DNA of 64,000 bases from Siphonodentalium dalli (Eukaryota > Mollusca > Scaphopoda > Gadilida > Siphonodentaliidae). The translations under genes and the position numbers were made by a program. Below are positions 1-13,184 of the stretch, piece by piece. The stretch is from the NCBI GenBank assembly GCA_032622095.1, contig CP136069.1, positions 102,268,278 to 102,332,277 of the forward strand, written 5' to 3'. The notes below the pieces were generated by a model, which was not told where the DNA came from, searched no databases, and saw only the letters and a program-made list of their open reading frames with translations. The first letter of the stretch is position 1. The number at the start of each line of letters is the position of its first letter.

Positions 1-598
1 ATCTCCTTCAAAACGGACAATCAGTGCAAATAGTGACACACTTCTAAGTATCCAGACTAACTAGTGCTCGGTGTGAGCCAAATTTTGCCAGTGTCGGTTC
101 AGTATTGTGGTTCTGTGGAGGGGTGGTTTATGGTTCCATATTTTATTTAGTCTCCGAATCAGATGAAACTTGGAATATAACATCTACCCTACAAACTTAT
201 CACGACACTGAAAACAGATCTCAAATCCGTTGGAAAATGGCGGAGATTTGGACCCTCAAAGTTTGAACTTGGGGGGCCCATATGCTTTCCAATAACCGAA
301 ATGTTTTTCGTCTCCGATTCAGATGAAATGCATTCCATACAATATATGTGAGCCGCAGATCACAAAACTGAAAACAATTTTTAAATCCATTGGAAATAAC
401 GGAGTTACGGGTCTTCAAAATTTGCATTTTGAGCCTGTGTTGACAATTTCCCCAATCCCGTCACCCAATTTCGAGGCAGGGGTGGGGTCACTTGCAATCA
501 CTTGAGATCAACATAAACATGGTAAGGACGTGATATAATCATCCTACTTCCTATTTTCCGTCCCTAAACTACGATGTTTTCAGCTCAAGATTCGCCCT
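1..598. repeat. Degenerate ~160-bp direct repeat
   Basis: Two related segments start at about 151 and 311, each beginning TCTCCGA(A/T)TCAGATGAAA and each later containing CTGAAAACA...AAATCC(G/A)TTGGAAA. The 160-base offset suggests the tandem core of a dispersed non-coding repeat whose end lies left of the window. Short reading frames across it are not protein-like. Confidence 0.55.
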
Positions 599-1116
599 AT
601 TATTATACTTCCATGGTGTAACCAAGGAAGTATATTGTTTTTCTACTGAGGTCGTTTTCCATTTATTTCGAAATACTCAGAAACTGATTGCAGTAGGAAC
701 GCGAAACTCTACGAATGTAGGCATCGAAGGTTTACTAGATATTATGGTATCCGGATTTCCGCCCAATGTTTCTTGGCGGAGTTATGGCCCTTTTGCAATT
801 ATTTTTCATTATTATTATTATTATACTTGACACTTTTGTAATCACTATTACTCGAAAAGTACAAGAAGTAGGACACTAAAACTTGGTGAGTAGGTTGGGG
901 TACATGAGTTCTATGCCTATGGTCCATAACGATTGTGTCCGCGCTTTCACCGAGGAGTTATCTCCCTTTATTTGAAAAAAAGTCATTTTATTATCTCGGA
1001 AATTATAAGAAGCAGAGCATCGAAAATTAGACCGTATGCACGTCTCGATATGCACTACTGCCCACGGGCATCAAAACTTGTGTCCGCGCTTTCCCTGAAG
1101 AGTTACTGCCCATAGA
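599..1116. repeat. Hairpin-headed dispersed repeat (ATACTTCC family), copy 1
   Basis: The repeat starts with an inverted repeat at 605-633 (ATACTTCC ... GGAAGTAT) and continues with a stretch shared with 12645-13085. Shared parts include TATTGTTTTTCTACTG, GAAACTGAT, and CCCACGGGCATCAAAACTTG near the end. It also holds GGAGTTATGGCCCTTTTGCA at about 779-798, a motif found in other families in this window. No coding capacity is seen. Confidence 0.7.
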
Positions 1117-1790
1117 TAGGTATACACCGAATTCATTGTACTCAGCTGTACTCTCCTATCATTCCATATAATTGAATTTGGTCTTCACAGTCGTCTTTGC
1201 CATTTACTGTTCAGTGGAAAAACGAAAACTGGACAGGGTCGTTCTCAGATATATACATATTTTATAAGGACTAGAAAGAACCTAAATATATTATATGTAC
1301 TAATTTCAAGTTTGTAATATGCCGATTAGGCTTTTTGACAATCCTCTGCTTACTAATAGGAAGCTAAGCTGAGATTTAAAAAAATGGACTGCTACTTTGA
1401 TTTGTTGTGTGTTAACGGAGCTCTAGGTGGTGTTGATGTATAGTGATCGATCGGTGGCAAGATTGCTGGAAAATCTCGGATGGGACAGGTTTCCCCAGAG
1501 ATGCGTTTGGTATTCGTGTATATAATGGTGGGGTGAGATACAATCGTTCAACTCAATTAAGTTAGTTTTTCAGTAATGCTATTTATGTCATTTGTGAAAA
1601 TAAAAACAAAAAGGATGCCATTCTTGAGACCTAGCTATGTAGCGGTAATATACTGTATACGACAAACATGTAGAAAGCAACATGCTGTAAAATCATTTAA
1701 ATCCGCAGAATTATATGGCCTGCATTTATTGTCAGTTATTTATTATCTAGTATATTTCAAGTACAATGTTGACAGTATACTGATACACAA

Positions 1791-1863
1791 GCCAGATTAA
1801 TCAACAGTAGTCTAGTATACTGGTACAGCTATACCGGTACACTAGACTGTTGATTAATCTGGC
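1791..1863. repeat. Long palindrome (arms about 32-35 bp)
   Basis: The left arm at 1791-1825 starts GCCAGATTAATCAACAGT and is matched in reverse complement by 1832-1863, with one 3-base insertion and two mismatches around a 6-base centre. Weaker symmetry extends outwards to about 1770 and 1878. It could extrude as a cruciform or be a tiny foldback element. No gene is associated. Confidence 0.85.
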
Positions 1864-2099
1864 CTGTATACAGTCAAATTAGTGACTTGCATCATAGTAA
1901 TATACCCTACTACTGAACTATATGTATGTTGAAATAACACGTAATTTGACTTATTTTGAAAACACGATTCTAGTTGATTGGCACAAAATGACAGAGTAAA
2001 TTTGGAATTTGTGACGTAAAAATTCAGATGAACATTCCATCTGCACGTGAATCCAAGAACTATTCTCATGTTACTCCCACCAAATCTCTATACTCGTGA

Positions 2100-5000
2100 A
2101 CATCAGCTAAACAAATTCATGGGGTATGTCCATTTTCCGTGAAAAAAACGTCCATTGCGATTGGATTCAGCCATGAAATTAATTATCGAAACGAAAATAA
2201 AACAATCAGCATACTTGTGTTTAATTGAATTTTTTCGAAAAGCGAGCCCAAAGATTGATCAAGTTTAAGTTCTGTCGCTAAATGTACGCACTTCCAATAT
2301 CTAGGAATCTGGATCTCAGTATTAAACCTTAAATTATAATTTCAATACTAACCGCTTGGAAAACAATAACAATGTAACATGAGCAAACACGAATTAATGT
2401 TCATGTAGAATACACAAATATGATCAACTTTTCGGTATAATGGAATATATTTTCTCATTATTAGAAGATTAAAGTTTAATATTTAATGATTCCAACTACC
2501 AATTCTTTGTAATGGATCTAGTGGACTCTGGCGCGGCTTGATGGCAATGATGGTGTTATCATTATTGGAGAATTGGGAATACTGATCAGTTTTCAGCGTT
2601 TGGTGCAAAGCACATTAGCCGAAAACTTTTGTATTCACTGTTCATGGTAATAATGAGTGAGCGATCAATTATCGCTTCGTGCATGAACAATGAAAATAGG
2701 TCACGCTATTATAGAGCGTGTGGTGTCATTTCTAGCCGAATCGCCTTGTATGTCGGGTCAACTCCAAATTTTTTGTTTCAAACATTTCAGTAATGTTATG
2801 GATTGACGGTTCAATATCGTAATGAGATGCGTATTTTGAAACTATATCTGATAAGCATATATTCTTATAACGCATGAAATCATGCATATTATAGAAAGTT
2901 GACGTTGAATTTTTTTTGAATTATCATTAATAAAAGTTAATTGTAACTTTGAAATGTGCATATCGCACCTTATTCAGGAAGTAATAGTTTTATATGTAGT
3001 CATTTATATTAAACGCATATAAATGTGTCATCCGATCACGATCATAGTGTATATATTTGAACATGTTATATATGTTAATTTATATTTGTATTATATAGTG
3101 TGTACACAGGTTTGTGTTGCACAATTGATCAATTAGAATGAATTTCCGAACATTCGAGCTGCGTTTGTGATGTTGGTTTCGGAAAGCAGGTTTCCATCGT
3201 TTTTCCCAAGAGGTTTTTCGTTGGTTTTTCCTGACCGCCAACGCAGACACAGTAGGATGTAATTAACCTGTATGTGAAGACGTGTCCGTCCCTTAACTTG
3301 TAAGCATGTATACCAATAAATGCTGATGTCGACCCCTAGAGCAAAGTAAATATAAATAATAATAACATCCTGCCAAATGATTCCAAAAACAATGAAAGTT
3401 TTTATTGGCCATCGCAAATAAAAACAAATTGCGGTTTATTAGCAAATATATAGAAAAAAGATGCAATACAATATCTGAACGCGATCTGAAGTTTTATTTA
3501 TTCGGGAGTGTGTGCATAGTTTTATCTATGCGTATCTGGTGCATATTTGTTCAATCCACGGGAAAATAGTAAGTATACCCTGGTGACTACGCTATTAGGA
3601 GAATTTTAATCGCAGCTAGATAGAAAGATCGATCGGTTTTGTAAAAAGTTGGAATTAAGCTCAAACGTAATTTGATTGGTGCTCTAAAGTTATTAAATAG
3701 TTCAAAAGGGGGACATCTCTAGCCAGAGATTAACAGAGCGAGCACAGCTGACCACTTTAGCTTGCTGCATACTATCTGTTAATACCATTATGAATAATTA
3801 TCGGTATTGCTCACCCGTTAGTGGTGTGTGAGTTCAAATGCTTGAGGTTATGTGAGGGTTTCCGTTACTATGGCTCAGCGTCCATGGAACGGCCTCATTC
3901 CCCTCACTGATGATCTGTTTAGGAAACACATGTACCGAAAGTCAATAGCGATCTATCCTAAGGTTTAACAGAATACTGGTGAAAAGCCCTCTCAATTGAG
4001 CACAAAATGTTACCGGTACAGTGTAACCCTTTGAAATAAAAGCGCCAAAACTACAACGCAATGTTTGGTGTGCAGTCAAATAGTGACGTTGTATACAGCG
4101 TAATACACATATGAAAATGTCGCTGTAACATCAAAGAATGCCGGACGGCTGAGTATGGATATTTTGTGCACGGAATTTATGTGCATGAAACAACTCACGC
4201 TTGGAGATCCCATGCAAAACATATCCCCCAATATGGAAATAAAGTCAAAGTACAGTCAATAGTTTCGTTATCCCGGGTGGGGCCCCAAACACAGATGCAT
4301 AAACAATGACCCACGTGTTCACATTTCCCACCAAAACTCATTTATATTTCATAACACGGGGGGCTAAAACTCTGTTTCATAGAAGTGGTCGTCAGTACAG
4401 TTGTTGGACTAATGCAGACTATTGTTAGTCCAGACTATTGAACAAGATTTTTAACGATTTCGCTACCATTTATATTATGCCAATATAAATATCTTCTGCA
4501 GTATGACGTCACAGCGCACAATAGTTTTTAATACGATTGACAGAATATATACTTTCGGATTCATTTTTGTAAATATGTAAATCAATTCTCCTTGCTAGGT
4601 ATTAATGGTCAATGCATACACACTTTTTAGTATTTAATTATACCTGTCGGAATCGTATAAATTTGTAAACACTATAACTATAACTATAAACACTGGTAGC
4701 TTGTTCTTTTATTTAGTCTTGAATCAGTTGGTGGTCTCTGGATATCGTCAACAGAATTAATGCACCGACGGAAATGATCAACTTGCGCAATATACATAGC
4801 TTTAGGTTGCTTTGTGAGTATCTCAGGTGCAAGGAAATTGCTACTTTTCAGTGACAAATACCAAAATTTTCTCCCCGGGACAAACCATGGTCGCCCCGTC
4901 GCGTTATTTGTTTCCTCAATACGGCTGAAATACGGACTCATTTATTTCCCCCTGGCGGAAACCCTGGTTATGTACACCATTCTAATGCTCCTTTCCATTT

Positions 5001-5188
5001 TAGCAGTGGGAAGAAATACAGGAATGTCTTTGATGGGGTATATCTAAATGTTTCACAAGTGATTTAGTTCAAGTTTTCACAGAAAATAGTCCCCAGGATA
5101 TTTACGTTCACTTCCCGTTGAAGTTTTCACACAAAATCTAATTTGCTGTGGCGGTAAATTTCACACTTTGTCACAAAAGAAGTAACAT
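2100..5188. other. No recognisable gene or repeat
   Basis: This is AT-rich, apparently single-copy sequence within the window. Two reading frames on the - strand (3133-3417 and 4684-4941) do not resemble any family I know. A short inverted repeat lies at about 4403-4431 (TGGACTAA ... TTAGTCCA). It could hold distal regulatory sequence or a non-coding 5' exon, but nothing visible supports that. Confidence 0.4.
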
Positions 5189-6060
5189 TTTTATGTTTAC
5201 CCATACCATGTATGGTAAACATAGTGTCGTTGTCCGGATTGACCACTCGTGGTTCGTCCATCTGTCCGTCCGTCTGTCCGTCCATAGACACTTCACAAGT
5301 AATGCGATAACTCAAACATTTTCTATCCGATCGGAACCAAATTTTGTATATGGGTTTCTCAGCCCAAAATACGGATCGAGTTCAATTTTGGGTTTGATCC
5401 GAGATTTTGTTACAGAGTTATGGCCCTTTTTCGATTTAGAATTCACACATTCTGCCATAACTCGAACATTTTTGATCTGATTGGAACCAAATTTGGTATG
5501 CAAGTTTCAGAGCCCAAAAGATCGAGTTCAAATATGGGTTTGATCCGATTTATTTTAAAGGAGTTATGACCCATTTTTCGAAGAAAAACAAATAAAATCC
5601 GATGCTATAACCGAAGTATTTTTTCTCCGATTGTGTTCATATTTGATATGAAGGTTTATGATGACATGCCCCTCATCTGTATAGTTTTTGGTATTGAATG
5701 GTTGATCGGTTTAGAAAATAATTAACCCTTTACACACATGCTATCCAATGCAATAAGTTGAACATATTTCTTCTGATCTGCCCCATATTTCTTACCTAGG
5801 TTTTTCTTAGCACGTTCTTCGTCTGTATGGTTTTTGGTATTGTTTAATTAACCCTTTTCACTCTTATGTTTACTTAGAATTCACCCAAGCTGCTATGACT
5901 CAAAACATTTTTCATCTGATCAACACCAAATTTGGTACCGGTATATGAATTTATCACCCCTATATACAGATCGAGTACGAATATGGGTTTGATCCGATAT
6001 ATTTTAACAGAGTTATGACCCTTTATAATTTCTAACAAGGCTTGAAATTTCTCAGTCAGG
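5189..6060. repeat. Hairpin element, GTTTACC family, copy a
   Basis: A hairpin at 5193-5222 (ATGTTTACCCATAC ... GTATGGTAAACAT) is followed by a CCGT/CTGT tract (5260-5284) and degenerate tandem cores containing CCGATCGGAACCAAATTTTG and GAGTTATGGCCCTTTT. The copy shares this order with those at 6329 and 7565. Its 3' end is not clear. Translations such as RSEPNFVYGF are by-products of the core, present in similar form in several frames and copies. Confidence 0.8.
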
Positions 6061-6328
6061 TATATTTTTGAGTATTATCACGATTGCCAGTCTTTTTCGA
6101 GCTCGGATATTGAAAAGACAAAATTCTTTGTTTGGGGCTAATATTTTTGCTTGGGAATTAATTTATTCCAACTTTTTGGGTTTCCCAAATTTTGTCATTC
6201 GGATGGCCATTTTGGTAGGCATCATACAGAGAAATTTTAGTTTTTGTTTTTGTGGTTGAGTTGGTGGTTTGCTTGTGTTTATTGTGTTTACCTTATACCT
6301 GTTCTTACTTCTTAACTTGCATAAACCG

Positions 6329-7564
6329 TTTTTATGTTTACCCATACCATAGTATGGTAAACATAATGTCGACGTCCGGATTGACCACTCGTCATGCATC
6401 CGTCCGTCTGTCTGTCTGTCCGTAGACACTTTACGCATGGTGCGATAACTCAAATATTTTCTATCCGATCGGAACTAAATTTTGTATATGAGTTTCTCAG
6501 ACCAAAATACAGATCGAGTTCGAATATGGGTTTGATCCGAGTTTATTTTAAGGAGTTATGGCCCTTTTTCGACTTTGAATTCACGCATGCTATCATAACT
6601 CAAATGTTTTTTATCTGATCGGAACCAAATTTGGTATGCGAGTTTCAGAGCCCAAAATACATATCGAGTTCGAATATGGGTTTGATCTGATTTATTTTAA
6701 AGGAGTTATGACCCTTTATAATTCAAGTAATTACTGCTGGGAATTTGAAGAGACGATATCTCACAGACCATGTGGGTTATTGAAATGAGTTAATTATCAC
6801 TATGGACATTAGATATGGCATGCCATAAAACCTGATAGTGGTACCACTGGCTGCAAATTTGTTTATCATAATGTCAAATTGATTGATGGCTATCTGGTGG
6901 AGTTCTGTTTTCTGTGCAATATTAAGTTAACCCCTTTGTTGAAACAGGTTCATTACATTAGTTTATAATGTACACACTATAGGACACCTATTCTAAAATA
7001 TTAAATTGGAACAGTCCATTGTTACTTTGTAGATATGTTTTACAGACATTGTTGTTTACAGACACTGTTGTCTTATCTTAGACAAAAATTAATCCACACA
7101 ATCCTTAGTTCCATGATATGATGTCATTGAAAATGATTAACCCTCTCCACACATCATATGGTTTTGATGCTTTTCATTTGATCATTTTCCTATATTATGT
7201 CCAGATTGATGGTGATCCACTTTTGATTTTCATGGATTTGGGATTAAAATTAAACCATTCCATAGACACATATTATGCGATAAACAGATATAATATTATC
7301 CCTTTCACTTTGATCCAGGTTCAGTAAGGGTTTCAATAAATCACCAATTGAATATACATCATTAGAGGAAATGTCTTATTTTGAAATTCCCTCAATTGCA
7401 TTTGGGTTCCAGGGTAATATTAATGGTGCTGGTATTCTTGAGACTGACTTATTGTATGGGTTTCTAAATCCAATGACATGCAAGATTGGTGTAAGGATTT
7501 ATAAAATTTATAAAAAATAGCTAATCGCTATCGCCAAGGTATGGGTTAAACATTGGCCTCTCGT
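6329..7564. repeat. Hairpin element, GTTTACC family, copy b (both ends visible)
   Basis: The 5' hairpin lies at 6334-6364. Its left arm ATGTTTACCCATACC recurs inverted at 7538-7553 as GGTATGGGTTAAACAT, next to a GCCAA/TTGGC stem and 11 bases before the next copy begins. The interior has a CCGT/CTGT tract and core repeats. The plan resembles non-autonomous Helentron-like elements with sub-terminal inverted repeats. It is non-coding, about 1.2 kb long, and directly abutted by copy c. Confidence 0.8.
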
Positions 7565-7975
7565 TTTTATGTTTACCCATACCATAGTATGGTAAACATA
7601 GTGTCGTTGTCCGGATTGACCACTCGTCGTTAGTCCGTCTGTCTGTCTGTCTGTCTGTAGACACTTTACGCATGGTGCGATAACTGAAATATTTTCTATC
7701 TGATCGGAACCAAATTTTGTTTATGAATTTCTCAGCACCAAATACAGATCGAGTTCGAATATGGGTTTGATCCGAGTTTTTTTTTACGGAGTTATGGCCC
7801 TTTTTTCGACTTAAAATTCATGCATGCTGCCATAACTCAAATTCTTTTTATCTGACCGGTACCAAATCTGGTATGCGAGTTTCTCAGCCCAAAATACATA
7901 TCGAGTTCGAATATGGGTTTGATCTGATGTTTTTTAATGGAGTTATGGCCCTTTTTCAACTAAGAATTGAACAGA
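7565..7975. repeat. Hairpin element, GTTTACC family, copy c (5' part)
   Basis: The hairpin lies at 7569-7599, then a (CTGT)n tract at 7638-7657 and two core units ending about 7970. It starts immediately after the 3' end of copy b in the same orientation, so b and c form a head-to-tail pair. No 3' sub-terminal repeat was found. Confidence 0.78.
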
Positions 7976-8756
7976 CAACCCTAGCAGTCTACAATTAATT
8001 ACCAGTGATATGAAGTTTAACTCCTCAGAGAAGGAGATAAGCAGTAATCTGTATTATGAGAAATAGAGTTATTTTTAGCCATCAGTATGAGGCCTAACCA
8101 GAGATACTTTATACCTGTGGAGAGATAAGAGCTCTATGTAATTAATTTGCCCTGTTAGCCTGGGTTTCTGAGGAGGTCTCTATGTTTTTTTATTTAAGTT
8201 GATTTTCAAAACCAGTTGATTTATGAGACTTTTTAACTATTTTAGTAATTTACTGGATGGTTTATTTTGTGTTGTATGCATTGCACTTGAATCAGCTGCT
8301 TGATTTAGATGATTTAATTTTAATTAAATTGAATTTATCATCATTCTGAACAAGTTTAAACTTTGAATTGGAATTTTGATTTTTCACAAAGTTCTTTGGA
8401 TTATGACGTTGGTGTGGCCTTAAAGGCTTCAAAATATCAGGTACATATGTATTTGTATAGTCTGGAGGACAATTGTCATGCTCCAGGACACTACACGTAT
8501 TGTTAGGATAAGTAATTTGAAAATTGCACTGACTTCGACCAATAGTGGACTTTGGTCGATAGTTCCTGGTTCAAATCGTTTTGAAGTTGACAAGCCAGGG
8601 TGTTATTTGGAAAGGGTCATATTTAAGAAAACGTCAGATCTAGGTTTCTAGGCATACTCGCCTATCTTCATCCTTGAAATTGTCGTTGTTCCTCCTGATC
8701 TCGACAACCAGTTGACATCCATGTGGCAAAATCTACATTGGACTTCACATTGTGTA

Positions 8757-10527
8757 TTTTTAGCTCAACTTACTTTGTAAGTTTGAGCTATTGCCATGGG
8801 TTGGCGTCTGTCATCCGTGTGTGCGTGTGTCCGTCAACAATTTCCTTTGGCGCGGGTTACAGGTCGTATCTGTGGTCTGATCTTTATGAAATTTGTCATG
8901 AGTGTTGACATTGACATGTAGATGGGAACGAGTCATTTTAGGATCATTCGGCCAAAAAACATGGCCGCTGGTGGCCATCTTGGATTTTACTCTTTGCATC
9001 ACTAAATACTTTCGCGCGGGCTACCGGTCGTATCTTTGGTCGGATCTTTATGAAATTTGTCATGAATGTTGACATTGACATGTAGATGGGAACGAGTCAT
9101 TTTGGGGTCATTCGCCCAAAAAACCTGGCCGCTGGTGGCCATCTTGGATTTCAAATTTGAATCCATTGGTGCGGGCTACAGGCCATACTGTTTGTCTGAT
9201 CATCATAAAATTTGTCATGAATGATGACATTTACATGTAGAACGAGTCATTTTAGGATCATTCGGCCAAAAAACATGGCCGCTGGTGGCCATTTTGGATT
9301 TTACTCTTTGCATCACTAAATCCTTTGACATATCCTACAGACCACATCTCTGATCCGATCATCACCAAACTTCATATGGATCATCGGGGCGAACTCTAGA
9401 TGGGAACGAGTCATTTTGGGGTCATTTGGCCAAAAAACATGGCCTCCGTCAGCCATATTGGATTTTACTCTTTGCATCACTAAATACTTTTGCGCGGGCT
9501 ACAGGTTGTATCTTTGGTCGGATCTTTATGAAATTTGTCATCAATGTTGACATTGACATGTTGATGGGAACGAGTCATTTTGGGGTCATTCGGCCAAAAA
9601 ACATGGCCGCTGGTGGCCATCTTGGATTTCAAATTTGAATCCATTGGCGCGGGCTACAGGCCATACTGTTTGTCTGATCATCATAAAATTGTCATGAATA
9701 TTGACATTTACATGTAGATGGGAACGAGTCATTTTGGGGTCATTTGGCTAAAAAACATGTCCGCCGGTAGCCATATTGGATTTTACTCTTTGCATCACTA
9801 AATACTTTGACACACCCTACATACCACATCCCTCATCTGATCATCACCAAACTTCATATGGATCATCGGGGTGACCTCTTGATGGGAACGAGTCATTTTG
9901 GGGTCATTCGGCAAAACAATATGGCCACCAATGGCCATTTTAGATTTTACTCTTTGTATGACTTAATATTTATACAAAATCCATTAGTATGCATGGTTAT
10001 AGACCGATCTGTTTGTTTGATCTTCTTGAAATTTGTCATGGATGTTGACATTGACATGTAGTTGGGAACGCGTCATTTTGGGGTCATTCGGTAAAAAAAC
10101 ATGGCCACCGGTGGCCATTTTAGAATTTACTCTTTGCATCACTAAATCCTTCGGCACACCCTACAGACCACATCCTGATCCGATCATTATGAAACTTGTC
10201 ATGAATGTTGATATTGACATGTAGATGGGAACGAGTCATTTTGGGGGACATTCAGCCAAAAAATATGGCCGCTGGAGGCCATCTTGGATTTCAATATTGA
10301 ATCTGTTGACGCGGGCTACAGGCCGTACTGTTTGTCTGATCTTCATAAAAATTATCATGGATGTTGACATTGAGATGAAGATGGGAACGAGTCATTTTAG
10401 TGTCATTCGGCCAAAAAACATCTTGCATTTTACTCTTAGAATCACTAAATCCTTTGACACCCTACAGACCATTAAATTATTCCCCCACCTAAGTTGAGCT
10501 ACAGTGTCATTGACACTTTCATTTTTG
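8757..10527. repeat. TAGCTCAACTT element, copy A (full length)
   Basis: The element opens with a near-perfect hairpin at 8761-8790 (TAGCTCAACTTAC, TTT, GTAAGTTTGAGCTA). It carries a GTGTGTCCGTC-type tract, then about ten degenerate ~150-bp monomers containing GATGGGAACGAGTCATTTTG and ACATGGCCGC. It ends AAGTTGAGCTA at 10491-10501, the inverse of the 5' terminus. A 3' hairpin AGTGTC-ATT-GACACT and a T-rich end follow. Sub-terminal inverted repeats, an internal minisatellite and a 3' hairpin are hallmarks of HINE/DINE-1-type non-autonomous Helentrons; bivalve pearl elements look similar. No transposase is present. Confidence 0.88.
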
Positions 10528-11247
10528 TTTGGTCACGACAATTCATGGAACCATAGATCTGTTGATTTCTTTATTTGAACATAGCTTCGCTAGGCAGTAC
10601 TAGATAGCCGGTGCTGGCTTCTCATGTCTTCTTTCTTTGGGATCAGTTAGTTATCAAAAGAGCGGAATCATTTTGGAACTTAGTTGAGAGAGAAACGCTC
10701 ATTGTTTATATTGGAAAATGGTGACCTGCTTTTCCAAAATCATGTGACGATGTTATTGGCCAAGTTGTCAACGGCTCATCGCTCAATGTAGTTTTCATAT
10801 ATCATGACCAATGCATGGCATGTGTATGTACAGGTATGGGCCCACATAGTTCTGTTACACCAGTCCCATGTTTTTTTTGTCTAAAACTTTACTGGCCCCT
10901 GGGCTGACTGATGCGTGTATACATTCTTAGGTGTAAATAAATTGTTTAGTTTTAATTTACAGCATCCAAAGCAAAAATTGTTTTAAGGCAAAATAGGAAT
11001 TACCCCATGAGAGAATTTGGCTCACTCAAAGCACTCTGAAGGACAATTTATAGCCCTTGCAGATTTTTCAAAAAGCCAAGCCTGCAATATTGGATTTGGA
11101 TTTCAGTCAAACATTTTGGTTAGAAAATTTGAATGTAATTTATTTTCTTATTTTCAATCGTGTAGTTGATAATTTCCTAGAGTTGCCCTGGCAGCTCTTT
11201 TTGCAAGACTGAATTTATATAGTTGATCGAATAATTTCCCAATACAG

Positions 11248-11397
11248 ATGGCGACGGAAGAAAAGAAAACTCCACCTGAGAGTGTTGATATGAAGCCAGC
11301 TCTTCCTATTACTACGACGACCAATTCTTCTGCCAGTTCCACTATTGCTACAGCCACACCAACCACACAAGCCTCAAGATCACAATCACAACCACTG
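11248..11397 (+). CDS. WDR5: WDR5 coding exon 1 (residues 1-50)
   Basis: This exon encodes the flexible N-terminal tail of WDR5, the WD40 scaffold of MLL/SET1 histone H3K4 methyltransferase complexes in the nucleus. It opens MATEEKK, the same first seven residues as the vertebrate protein, and continues as a Ser/Thr/Gln/Pro-rich low-complexity tail ending SRSQSQPL. At 50 residues the tail is about 19 longer than in human WDR5. The ATG directly follows an acceptor-like CAG, so a non-coding 5' exon is probably spliced on here; I could not identify it or a promoter. The donor is CTG|GTGAGC at 11398 (phase 0). Intron 1 is 3885 bases. The tail alone would be weak evidence, but exact in-frame continuation into exon 2 makes the call strong. 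Confidence 0.93.
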
Positions 11398-11471
11398 GTG
11401 AGCCATTGTTATTAACCCTTTCAGTGCCAGGGGCCGATCTCATCGGCCCTAATTTACAGTCTGTAAAAACA

Positions 11472-12448
11472 TTTTTAGCTCAACATTACTTTGTAAAGTT
11501 TGAGCTATTGTCATGGCTTTGTCGTCCGTCGTCCGTGTGTGCGTGTGCGTGTGTACGTAAGGCGTCAACAATGCAGGCTACAGGTCGTACCTTTGGTCGG
11601 ATCATTATGAAATTTGTCATAGCTGTTGACATCAACATTTAGACCAGAATGATTAATTTTGGGGTCATTCGGAAAATAAACATGGCCGCCAGTGGCCATC
11701 TTGGATTTCAAAATTCAATCCATTAGCACGGGCTACAGGCTGTACTGTTTGTCTGATCATCATGAAATTTGTCATGGATGTTAATATTGACATGTAGATG
11801 GGAACGAGTAATTTTGGGGTCATTCGGCCCAAAAACATGGCCGCCAGCAGCCATCTTGTATTTTACTCTTTGTATGACTAAATTCTTTAGCACAGGCTAC
11901 AGGTCGTACTTTTAGTCTGATCATCATAAAATTTGTCATGAATGTTAATAATGACATGTTGATGGGAACGAGTCATTTTGGGGTCATTCGGCCAAAAAAC
12001 ATGGCCGCCAGCAGCCATATTGGATTTTACTCTTTGTATGACTAAATCCTTTAGCACGGGCTACAGGTTGTACCTTTAGTCTGATCTTCATAAAATTTGT
12101 CATGAATGTTAATAATGATATGTAGATGGGAACGAGTCATTTTGGAGTCATTCGGCCAAAAAACATGGCCGCCAGCAGCCATCTTTGATTTTACTCTTTG
12201 TATGACTAAATCCTTTAGCATGGGCTACAGGTCGTAGCTTTAGTCTGATCATCATGAAATTTGTCATGGCTGTTTAAATTGGAATGTAGATGGGAACGAG
12301 TCATTTTGGGGTCATTCGGACAAAAAACATGGCTGCCAGCGGCCATCTTGGATTTCAAAATTCAATTCAAAATCTTTCCATTCATTGCTCATCACACAAA
12401 TTTAACTTCTTCCGAAAGTTGAGCTACAGTGTCATTGACACTTTCATT
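11472..12448. repeat. TAGCTCAACTT element, copy B, in WDR5 intron 1
   Basis: This is the same plan as copy A in a 1-kb version: a 5' hairpin around 11475-11507, a short CCGTC/GTGCGTGT tract, about five ~150-bp monomers, and a 3' AGTTGAGCTA followed by AGTGTCATTGACACT ending about 12448. It sits some 75 bases downstream of the exon 1 donor. Monomer number differs between copies, suggesting expansion and contraction of the core. Confidence 0.87.
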
Positions 12449-12644
12449 GGCTTTGGTGTAGACTATGGATCCTTTATAAGTTTAAATTTCTGGTCTGCAG
12501 TCAACTCTGAGCAGCCGTTTTCGTGTGGCTCGTTCATTGTGACAGGTTGATTAAAACATTTTAAAACATGTTCCCTGTCTTATCTTTACATGTATTATGT
12601 GTTAATGTACTATGTTTTAAATTTTTATTATAGCATGTTTTATC

Positions 12645-13085
12645 TGTTATTATTATACTTCCATGGTGTAACCATGGAAGTATATTGTTTTTCTACTGCG
12701 GTCGTTTTCTGTTTAATTAGAAATACTTAGAAACTGATAGCAATAAGAACACGAAATCTCTAGGGAATGTAGGCATCTAAGGGCTACTGAAAATGAAGGT
12801 ATTCCTATTTTTTTCTATTATTATTCTTAACCAATTTTCAACGCCTTAATATCTGATGGGTTGTGTTCACTAGCACATTCAATGTTTGTACGTATATTGG
12901 AGCTTAAGAGTTTTCCCCGCAGAGTTATATCCCTTTATCTGAAAAAATGTCATTTTATTATATCACAAATTATAAGGAGCAGAGCATCAAAAATTGGACC
13001 GTATGCACACCTCGATGTGCCCTACTGCCCACGGGCATCAAAACTTGTTTCCGCGCTTTCCTTGCGGAGTTACCGCCCATAGTTG
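12645..13085. repeat. Hairpin-headed dispersed repeat (ATACTTCC family), copy 2
   Basis: It opens with a perfect 12-bp stem at 12655-12683 (ATACTTCCATGG ... CCATGGAAGTAT). It is similar along its length to 599-1116, including CCCACGGGCATCAAAACTTG at about 13028. It probably continues into the direct repeats that follow. Non-coding. Confidence 0.75.
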
Positions 13086-13184
13086 GGCACACACCATACA
13101 CCGAATGGGAACAGTGATTCGGACCCGAATGTACCGCTTAAAAGTTTTTTCTCCCAGGCCTTTTCGCTATACGAGGAACGAAGA

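Noticed and set aside
3133-3417. 94-codon frame on the - strand with an acceptor-like CAG
   Set aside because: Two frames are open in the same stretch, no homology is recognised and no partner exon was found.
5148-5480. 110-codon frame containing RSEPNFVYGF-like text
   Set aside because: The same text appears in several copies and frames of the GTTTACC repeat, and the opposite strand is open too.
8811-10497. Tandem ~150-bp repeats considered as a CRISPR-like array
   Set aside because: Monomers are degenerate and contiguous with no unique spacers, in clear eukaryotic intron context, and form the core of a transposon-like element.
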